From Scatosoma sp045128175 (GTDB taxonomy: Bacteria > Bacillota > Clostridia > Christensenellales > Borkfalkiaceae): a stretch of 13,557 nt of DNA. Positions within the stretch are counted from its first letter, which is position 1, and each line of letters starts with the position of its first letter. The stretch is taken from NCBI GenBank assembly GCA_045128175.1, contig JBGVRF010000118.1:1-13557 (forward strand), read 5' to 3'. The position numbers and the translations under genes are program-made. This document shows positions 6,816 to 11,418 of this stretch, piece by piece. The notes beneath the pieces are model-generated. The model did no database searches. It saw only the letters and a program-made list of their open reading frames with translations, and was not told the DNA's origin.

Positions 6816-7808
6816 TTGGTTTCCCGAAAAAATCAAGATCGGATACAAAAGCGGCAGCGTCCCTGCCGCTTTTCCATATCTGAAAAAAGCACGCGTTCCC
6901 GAAAACGCAGGAGGCTCAGGGATATATTCCGTCTGCATCCCCTCTTTATCGTCGTCGGTGTTTGGTACTGCTTTAAAGGCGAGTTGTTTTTATTTTTGCT
7001 CAGCGCGTTGGTAGCGCTCCAGCACGAATGCGCGCACGCATTTGCGGCGGCGCGGTTGGGGTATAAACTCAATCGGATCGTGCTTATGCCTTTCGGCGCG
7101 GTCATTGATGGGGATATGCGCGGGATCACCTTCAAGGATGAGATCACGGTCGCCCTTTGGGGACCGCTGGCCAATCTTTTGACTGCAGGATTTTTTGTCG
7201 CGATTTGGTGGTTAGAGCCTACCATGTATGCGTTCACGGATACGGCGTGCTATTCTTCCCTCTCTATCGCGCTAGTCAATTTATTGCCGGCGTATCCCCT
7301 TGACGGCGGCAGGATATTAAAATGTGCGCTCGCGCGTGCGTTTATGAAAACGGAAACGGAAGAGGATAAAGCGGAGCGAAAGGCGCAAAGGATCTGCCGC
7401 GCGGTGACGTGGTGTTTCGCGACGGCATTTTTGATATTGTTCATCGTTGCCTGTATGAAAGGCGAGTTGAATTTTTCCCTGCTCACATTCGGGCTGTTTC
7501 TGCTTTTCGGCGGATTCGGTAACAAAAATAAAGACGCCGTATACGATAAGATGGATCTGTCCTGTAAAGAGTCGTTCAGGCGCGGCGCGGAGATCCGTCG
7601 CGTGGCGGTGTTGGAAAGCTGTCCGATCAAGGACGCGCTTCGGTTTCTGGCACGCGGCAGTTATCTCGTTCTCGAGGTGTACGACGAGCAAGAGCGACAT
7701 CTTTTCGATCTTCCGCAAAACGAATTGGCGCAGCTTTTTACCCACGCCGGGTCTCCTTACGAGCCGATCGGGAGCTTGCGTGGTGAATATATGCCCGAAT
7801 CGCATTAA
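6816..7808 (+). CDS. spoIVFB: SpoIVFB-like intramembrane site-2 metalloprotease
   Basis: Family M50 proteases cut within membranes; SpoIVFB releases mature sigma-K in the mother cell. The zinc motif HECAH is at 70-74 in the ORF numbering and the second motif NLLPAYPLDGGR at 155-166, with Asp163 the third ligand. Further helices lie near 112-132, 146-160, 197-213 and 219-233, and a soluble C-terminal region from about 245 fits the CBS-like domain of SpoIVFB. GGAGG at 6804-6808 lies seven bases before a TTG start at 6816, two bases after the spoIVFA stop. The first 35 residues are very basic, lack a counterpart in Bacillus SpoIVFB, and are crossed by a terminator-like hairpin. No ATG exists before the first helix, so a downstream non-standard start near 6924-6933 (AGGAGG at 6909-6914) is possible. 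Function confident, start not. Confidence 0.85.
   Translation: MVSRKNQDRIQKRQRPCRFSISEKSTRSRKRRRLRDIFRLHPLFIVVGVWYCFKGELFLFLLSALVALQHECAHAFAAARLGYKLNRIVLMPFGAVIDGDMRGITFKDEITVALWGPLANLLTAGFFVAIWWLEPTMYAFTDTACYSSLSIALVNLLPAYPLDGGRILKCALARAFMKTETEEDKAERKAQRICRAVTWCFATAFLILFIVACMKGELNFSLLTFGLFLLFGGFGNKNKDAVYDKMDLSCKESFRRGAEIRRVAVLESCPIKDALRFLARGSYLVLEVYDEQERHLFDLPQNELAQLFTHAGSPYEPIGSLRGEYMPESH
6847..6875 (+). terminator. Terminator-like hairpin inside the 5' end of spoIVFB
   Basis: AAAAGCGGCAG (6847-6857) pairs perfectly with CTGCCGCTTTT (6863-6873) over a five-base loop CGTCC. Its shape equals the good terminators elsewhere in the window, although the T run is only four long. It lies 45 bases after the spoIVFA stop but inside the frame opened at 6816, so it may attenuate spoIVFB or mark that the real start is downstream. 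Confidence 0.55.
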
Positions 7809-7855
7809 AATTTCTTTAAAAAGAAGGAAAACCGAGGTTTGTAAACCGAAAATCG

Positions 7856-7884
7856 TTGCGAAAATTCCGTGGGTATGATATACT
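7856..7884 (+). promoter_or_regulatory. Sigma-A promoter of rng
   Basis: TTGCGA (7856-7861), 17 bases, then TATACT (7879-7884) with an extended -10 TG at 7876-7877. The start near 7891 would give a leader of about 93 bases. A short dyad GGTTTGTAAACC (7836-7847) lies just upstream. Confidence 0.7.
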
Positions 7885-7944
7885 AATAGAGAACGATTTT
7901 TTACACAAACGAAAATAAGACGCATACGCAACGAACGGTGTTAG

Positions 7945-7975
7945 CCCTACCATGCCACGTCGCGCGTGTTTAGGG
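7945..7975 (+). promoter_or_regulatory. Leader hairpin covering the rng ribosome binding site
   Basis: CCCTA (7945-7949) can pair with TAGGG (7971-7975), and inside it CACG (7956-7959) with CGTG (7965-7968). AGGG at 7972-7975 is the only Shine-Dalgarno candidate for rng, so the fold would hide it. The left arm also resembles the dispersed repeat family. Role inferred. Confidence 0.4.
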
Positions 7976-7983
7976 TACGCAAA

Positions 7984-9501
7984 ATGAAGAAAGAAATAAA
8001 AAAAGAATGGTTTTTAGATCGATATTGCAATCAACAGTTCGCGGCGTTGGTCGAGGATGGAAAACTGAGCGAGTTTTACGTGGAGGCTGAACCTCGCAAC
8101 TGTATCGTCGGAAATATCTATAAAGGCAGAGTCACCAACGTTCTTTCGGGAATGAACGCCGCATTTATCAACTGCGGTCTGAACCGGAATTGCTATCTCT
8201 GTATGGAGGAAATGTATACCGATTATACCAAATACGACGGTACCATGTCTGCGTTGAATGCGAAAATGCTCGATCTGAAGGTCGGGGACGAGATCATCGT
8301 TCAGGTGACGAAGCCCGCTCGCGGAACAAAGGGCGCGAAGGTCACCACTCATCTCTCTTTTGTCGGCAGAAGGATTATTTATTTGCCGAATACCGATTTT
8401 TTGGGGATATCCCGAAAGATCACGGACGAGGGACTGCGGGATACGCTGCTCAAGGTCGCGGATAAGATGCGGGCGCGCGAGGACGAGGGATTTATCGTGC
8501 GCACACAGGCGCCTTTCGCCACGCCCAAACAATTAAGATCGGAAGCGGAGTATCTGAAAAAACTGCATCGTGAAATGCAAAAAAGCGCGATCACCGCGCC
8601 TGTCGGGACTCTTCTGTATGAGGATGAGGATTTGCCTGTGCGCGTCATGCGCGATTGCTTCGGGGATGAGGTGAATGCTATCCACGTAGGCGACGAGGCG
8701 TTGTATCAAAGATTGTTGAAGCTGATCAAGCTTCGCAGCGACATTCCCGAGCGTAAGCTGATACGGTATAAAGGCAAGCGGTCGATGATGGAGGAATACG
8801 GTATCTCCCCTCTCGTATACGACGCGGCTCGGCCGACGGTGGCTTTGGACAACGGCGGGTATTTGGTTATCGAGCATACGGAGGCAATGACGGTCGTGGA
8901 CGTGAATACGGGCAGTTACGTGGGAGAAACAAGCCTCGAAGACACCGTGTTCAAGGTTAATTTGGCAGCGGCGCGGGAGATCGCGCGACAGGTAAGGCTT
9001 CGCAATATCGGCGGGATTGTCGTGGTCGATTTCATAGATATGACGAACGAGGCGCATAAGGAGGCGGTGACGGCGGAGCTGACCGCTTGTCTGGCTACGG
9101 ATAAGGCGAAATGCAACGTTTTGCCGATGAGCGATCTTTGTCTGACGCAATTTACCCGAAAACGAGTCGGCAACGACGTGCTGTCCTATCTTGTCAAGCC
9201 CTGCCCGCATTGTTCGGGAATGGGATACGTGCATGAGGCGATCTTTGTGATCATGCGTCTGCGCTCCGCGATTATCGATTGTTTTGTCAACGGCTATACG
9301 GCGGCGATCATCGAACTGAACGAGCAGATCATGCGCAAGATCCTGAACGAGCGGCTGTTTGCCATTGAGATGAAGGGATGCTGGAAGGATAAGCGAGTTT
9401 ATTTCATACCGCATAAAACGTATAAAGAAGAGCATTTCACCGTCCGCGGCGACACGGCGACGGTGCTGGATTTGCCCGACAAAGCGCAGATACTGTACTG
9501 A
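7984..9501 (+). CDS. rng: Ribonuclease E/G family endoribonuclease
   Basis: This family makes single-strand cuts in mRNA and rRNA precursors. From the ATG at 7984 the protein has 505 residues, close to RNase G length, with no long RNase E-type scaffold tail. The S1 RNA-binding part shows IVGNIYKGRVTNVLSGMNAAF (41-61 region). The DNase I-like catalytic region has metal-binding Asp306 in TVVDVNTG and Asp349 in VVVDFIDM, matching E. coli RNase E Asp303 and Asp346, followed by RNIGGIVVVDF. The zinc-link CPHC is Cys407/Cys410. A GTG at 7966 would add six residues but overlaps the likely ribosome binding site (AGGG, eight bases before the ATG). The gene has its own promoter and a strong terminator, and converges on rpmA. 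In many Clostridia rng lies beside rplU, as here, but in the same direction. Confidence 0.95.
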   Translation: MKKEIKKEWFLDRYCNQQFAALVEDGKLSEFYVEAEPRNCIVGNIYKGRVTNVLSGMNAAFINCGLNRNCYLCMEEMYTDYTKYDGTMSALNAKMLDLKVGDEIIVQVTKPARGTKGAKVTTHLSFVGRRIIYLPNTDFLGISRKITDEGLRDTLLKVADKMRAREDEGFIVRTQAPFATPKQLRSEAEYLKKLHREMQKSAITAPVGTLLYEDEDLPVRVMRDCFGDEVNAIHVGDEALYQRLLKLIKLRSDIPERKLIRYKGKRSMMEEYGISPLVYDAARPTVALDNGGYLVIEHTEAMTVVDVNTGSYVGETSLEDTVFKVNLAAAREIARQVRLRNIGGIVVVDFIDMTNEAHKEAVTAELTACLATDKAKCNVLPMSDLCLTQFTRKRVGNDVLSYLVKPCPHCSGMGYVHEAIFVIMRLRSAIIDCFVNGYTAAIIELNEQIMRKILNERLFAIEMKGCWKDKRVYFIPHKTYKEEHFTVRGDTATVLDLPDKAQILY

Positions 9502-9525
9502 TGTCTACATAACGGATAGCAATAA

Positions 9526-9552
9526 AAAACCCGACCGAAAAGGTCGGGTTTT
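9526..9552 (+). terminator. Bidirectional terminator between rng and rpmA
   Basis: AAAACCCGACC (9526-9536) and GGTCGGGTTTT (9542-9552) form a perfect eleven-base stem with loop GAAAA. A and T runs on both sides let it serve rng on + and rpmA on -; on - it is followed by TTTTTTATT. Confidence 0.93.
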
Positions 9553-9571
9553 ACGTTTTTGTTGTCAAAAC

Positions 9572-9850
9572 TTATTCAGCGATGGGATAAACACTCGCTT
9601 TTTTCTTATCTTTGCCCATTCTTTCATACCGAACAACGCCGTCCACCAATGCGAACAGGGTATCGTCCTTGCCGATGCCTACGTTCGTACCGGGATGGAT
9701 CTTCGTGCCTCTCTGACGAACGAGAATGTTGCCTGCAAGAACAGTCTGACCGTCGCTGCGCTTCGTGCCAAGACGTTTTGCCTCGCTGTCTCTACCGTTG
9801 TGGGAGGAACCGGTACCTTTTTTATGAGCGAATAAACTGATAAAAATCAT
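9572..9850 (-). CDS. rpmA: 50S ribosomal protein L27, with N-terminal extension
   Basis: L27 lies near the peptidyl-transferase centre of the large ribosomal subunit. The 92-residue protein shows the family core GTGSSHNGRDSEAKRLG (12-28), then VRQRGTKIHPGTNVG and DDTLFALVDGVVRYER. The N-terminus MIFISLF before AHKKG resembles the short extension that Firmicutes L27 proteins carry and that the protease Prp removes (F-A cleavage); the cut would fall between Phe7 and Ala8. The start is fixed: AAGGAG lies eight bases before the ATG and no later start exists before the core. It is the second gene of the rplU-rpmA operon, separated from rplU by 85 bases with no prp gene between them. Confidence 0.97.
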   Translation of the reverse strand: MIFISLFAHKKGTGSSHNGRDSEAKRLGTKRSDGQTVLAGNILVRQRGTKIHPGTNVGIGKDDTLFALVDGVVRYERMGKDKKKASVYPIAE

Positions 9851-9879
9851 CTTTATTTCTCCTTAAAAATTATTTTTCC

Positions 9880-9901
9880 GCAACCCTCGCGAAAGGGCCG
9901 C
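9880..9901 (-). other. Hairpin between rplU and rpmA
   Basis: On the - strand GCGGCCCT and AGGGTTGC can pair over a six-base loop TTCGCG, with two G-U pairs. The T run does not follow directly, so it looks like an intercistronic mRNA element rather than a terminator. Low certainty. Confidence 0.3.
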
Positions 9902-9935
9902 CGTGTGTGCAAAAATTTAAAGATTCGTCGCTTGA

Positions 9936-10241
9936 TTACAGCTCGATCTTTTCAACTTTTACAGCGGTGAAGGGCTGTCTGTGACCCTGCTTTTTACGTT
10001 CGTTCTTCTTGGATTTATACTTGAAGACGATGATCTTCTTCGCTTTATCCTGCTTTACGACCGTAGCGGTGACTTTTGCGGATTCAACTTCCGCGCCCGT
10101 CTTGATACCGTTTTCGTCGGCAACCATCAGCACCTTGAAGGATACGGTTTCGCCTTCCGCTGCTGCAAGTTTTTCAACTTTCACAACGTCGCCTTCCGCA
10201 ACCTTGTACTGCTTGTTACCGTTATCGATGATAGCGTACAT
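9936..10241 (-). CDS. rplU: 50S ribosomal protein L21
   Basis: L21 binds 23S rRNA in the large subunit. The 101-residue protein begins MYAIIDNGNKQYKV, the usual start of the family, and ends with the hallmark VFKYKSKKNERKKQGHRQPF (72-91). AGGAGG lies eleven bases before the ATG, slightly long but unmistakable. A strong promoter and a leader of about 100 bases precede it. rpmA (L27) follows on the same strand. In Firmicutes the usual order is rplU-prp-rpmA, often beside spoIVFB or rng and followed by obg; here prp is absent from the gap and the pair is inverted relative to rng and spoIVFB. Confidence 0.97.
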   Translation of the reverse strand: MYAIIDNGNKQYKVAEGDVVKVEKLAAAEGETVSFKVLMVADENGIKTGAEVESAKVTATVVKQDKAKKIIVFKYKSKKNERKKQGHRQPFTAVKVEKIEL

Positions 10242-10342
10242 AAAAATCTTTACCTCCTCTTTCCAGTCTCGAAGAAATTTCCCAAGGCGCGCGGTTTTTT
10301 CAAAAAAATCGCGACTTAAAAAAGCCCGTTTCTATCGGCTCG
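10242..10342 (-). promoter_or_regulatory. rplU leader with possible autoregulatory folds
   Basis: The predicted rplU mRNA leader contains a weak stem AGCC/GGCT followed by TTTTTT (10340 down to 10318) and an AT-centred stem flanked by CGCG (about 10313 down to 10288). L21 leaders that control rplU are known in Firmicutes, but I cannot match this one to a consensus by eye. Confidence 0.4.
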
Positions 10343-10348
10343 ACTATA

Positions 10349-10378
10349 ACTATATCACATTTTATAAGGGTCCGTCAA
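10349..10378 (-). promoter_or_regulatory. Sigma-A promoter of rplU-rpmA
   Basis: On the - strand TTGACG (10378-10373), 18 bases, then TATAGT (10354-10349) with an extended -10 TG. A second TATAGT lies at 10348-10343. The start would be near 10342. Confidence 0.75.
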
Positions 10379-10409
10379 GCGTTTTTGAGCATTTTTCGGT
10401 TTTTTTTAT

Positions 10410-10438
10410 TTGTTTTTACGGTAATTTTTGCGTATAGA
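10410..10438 (+). promoter_or_regulatory. Candidate promoter of the helical hypothetical gene
   Basis: TTGTTT (10410-10415), 17 bases, then TATAGA (10433-10438), divergent from the rplU promoter. The boxes are only fair. Confidence 0.45.
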
Positions 10439-10479
10439 AAGGCGATAAAAGTGACAAACTGATTGAAAAGGAGAAAAGT

Positions 10480-10926
10480 ATGGAAAATCAAAACCGAAAA
10501 AAGACGGAAGAAGCTTTGGCGGAAATTTATCGTAACGCGCAGCTGGCATTGCAATCGATTTCGAATATATTGCCCGAAGTGGAGGATCCGCGGGTGCGGG
10601 AAGAACTGACGACGCAGCATGAAGAATACGAACGTTTTTCGGCACGCGCGTCGATGCTGGCGAAGGACATGGGGCTGGAATTGAAAGAGCCGAACGTAAT
10701 GAAAAAAGCGATGATGTGGGGTTCGATCAAGATGAACACGATGACGGATAATTCCCGCGCGCATATTGCGGAGATGATGGTGCAAGGCACGGTGATGGGG
10801 ATCACGGCTTTGCGTACGACTTTGGGTGAAGTCCCCGAGGACGGCAACGACGAGATTATTGCGCTTTTGGAGGAGATGCTTCGTATGGAGGAAGACTACG
10901 AAAAGAAGTGGAAAGAATATTTGTAA
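10480..10926 (+). CDS. Conserved-looking helical protein, possibly ferritin-like, function unknown
   Basis: I cannot name this 148-residue protein. It is predicted to be almost entirely alpha-helical: helix 1 about 7-31, helix 2 about 36-63, helix 3 about 71-116 including a methionine-rich part, and helix 4 about 120-147, with no signal peptide. Glu15, His47, Glu48/Glu49, His95, Glu98 and Glu138 lie on these helices and could form a di-metal site of a ferritin-like four-helix bundle, but no strict ExxH pair is visible, so this is only a hypothesis. Proteins of similar pattern (IYRNAQLALQSI, HIAEMMVQGTVMGI) occur as hypotheticals in Clostridia, to my recollection. AAGGAG sits six bases before the ATG. 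It is a single-gene unit diverging from rplU, ending at a strong terminator at 11025. Confidence 0.8.
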   Translation: MENQNRKKTEEALAEIYRNAQLALQSISNILPEVEDPRVREELTTQHEEYERFSARASMLAKDMGLELKEPNVMKKAMMWGSIKMNTMTDNSRAHIAEMMVQGTVMGITALRTTLGEVPEDGNDEIIALLEEMLRMEEDYEKKWKEYL

Positions 10927-10929
10927 ACA

Positions 10930-10946
10930 CCCCACCCATGTACGCG
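10930..10946 (+). repeat. Dispersed intergenic repeat, type A copy 3
   Basis: CCCCACCCATGTACGCG starts four bases after the TAA of the upstream gene and shares the core CCCYRCCCANGTAYGCG with 1701 and 3888. Confidence 0.5.
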
Positions 10947-10959
10947 ATAAAATAAAAAC

Positions 10960-10977
10960 GGGCATACCATGTGCGAG
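10960..10977 (+). repeat. Intergenic repeat, type B copy 1
   Basis: GGGCATACCATGTGCGAG differs from the copy at 11007-11024 at one position. The two copies are 47 bases apart, start to start. The CATGTRCG part also occurs in the type A copy at 10937-10944. Confidence 0.6.
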
Positions 10978-11006
10978 TTGAAAAATTTTTTGTTGTAAAA
11001 CTAAAT

Positions 11007-11024
11007 GGGCATACCATGTACGAG
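11007..11024 (+). repeat. Intergenic repeat, type B copy 2
   Basis: GGGCATACCATGTACGAG abuts the terminator stem that begins at 11025. See the copy at 10960. Confidence 0.6.
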
Positions 11025-11051
11025 AAAACGCGGCTTTTCAGCCGCGTTTTT
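11025..11051 (+). terminator. Intrinsic terminator after the helical hypothetical gene
   Basis: AAAACGCGGCT (11025-11035) pairs perfectly with AGCCGCGTTTT (11040-11050) over loop TTTC, followed by another T. It ends the transcript of the gene at 10480-10926 and insulates the downstream surface-protein promoter. Confidence 0.9.
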
Positions 11052-11173
11052 ATAAATATAGAGTAGCTGATAAAATTTCTTCCCTTTTTACAGAGTCTAC
11101 GCCACAAAAATGCGTGCATTTAAACGTCATGCCCTGAATGGAGCGTATCACCTTTTTTTTGTCAATTTGTAAA
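11052..11173. other. Intergenic stretch without recognised content
   Basis: No gene, RNA or mobile element is supported here. A 26-codon - strand frame (11130 down to 11050) exists but has no neighbours or family to support it. The stretch ends in an eight-base T run (11153-11160). Confidence 0.5.
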
Positions 11174-11213
11174 AAAATAAAATTGTAAAATTTAAAATAA
11201 AATTGTAAAATTT
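11174..11213. repeat. Two-copy 20-base AT-rich tandem repeat
   Basis: AAAATAAAATTGTAAAATTT is repeated exactly at 11174-11193 and 11194-11213, just upstream of the surface-protein promoter. It could act as an UP-element-like or curved segment; this role is inference. Confidence 0.85.
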
Positions 11214-11226
11214 GTTTTATAATTTG

Positions 11227-11255
11227 TTGACAAATGTCTTTTTATGGTGTATAAT
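11227..11255 (+). promoter_or_regulatory. Consensus sigma-A promoter of the surface-protein locus
   Basis: TTGACA (11227-11232), 17 bases, then TATAAT (11250-11255): a perfect consensus. The -35 is overlapped by the dyad GACA-AA-TGTC, and TTTGTCAA at 11158-11165 mirrors TTGACAAA at 11227-11234. The transcript would start near 11262, about 157 bases before the start codon. Confidence 0.85.
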
Positions 11256-11288
11256 GAAATATAGGATATGGTGTATAATGAAATATAG
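11244..11288 (+). repeat. Tandem duplication carrying a second -10 box
   Basis: ATGGTGTATAATGAAATATA plus G occurs at 11244-11264 and again at 11268-11288 (period 24, with GAT between). The second copy repeats TATAAT at 11274-11279 but has no -35 at the right distance. Confidence 0.9.
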
Positions 11289-11307
11289 AATAATAAAATC
11301 AAAAGCC

Positions 11308-11347
11308 AAAAGGAGCTAGCTCCTTTTTGGGGCATATGCCCCAAAAA
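11308..11347 (+). promoter_or_regulatory. Two overlapping palindromes in the leader: terminator-like plus competing hairpin
   Basis: AAAAGGAGCTAGCTCCTTTT (11308-11327) is a perfect palindrome followed by one more T, so it resembles a terminator. A second perfect 24-base palindrome, centred on GGGGCATATGCCCC (11329-11342) with TTTTT and AAAAA arms (11324-11347), shares bases 11324-11327 with it. Only one can form fully at a time, which suggests attenuation, or the end of a small RNA of about 66 bases. Inference from structure only. Confidence 0.6.
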
Positions 11348-11418
11348 ACGTTTATTTGTTATGATGTAAAGACAAAAAGTCTATACATAAGAATTATTTT
11401 ATAAGGAGAAAAGTTTTT

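Noticed and set aside
7966..7983. GTG start for rng
   Set aside because: It adds six residues and overlaps the likely AGGG ribosome binding site of the ATG at 7984.
10930..11024. Repeats considered as a CRISPR array
   Set aside because: There are only two near-identical copies of 18 bases plus one divergent copy, spacing is irregular (about 31 and 47), and no cas gene is present.
11050..11130. 26-codon - strand frame with two Cys and one His
   Set aside because: It has no convincing ribosome binding site, overlaps the terminator at its end and matches no family I know; chance is the simplest explanation.
11356..11387. Second promoter for the surface gene (TTGTTA and TATACA)
   Set aside because: The spacing of 20 bases is too long and the boxes are poor.
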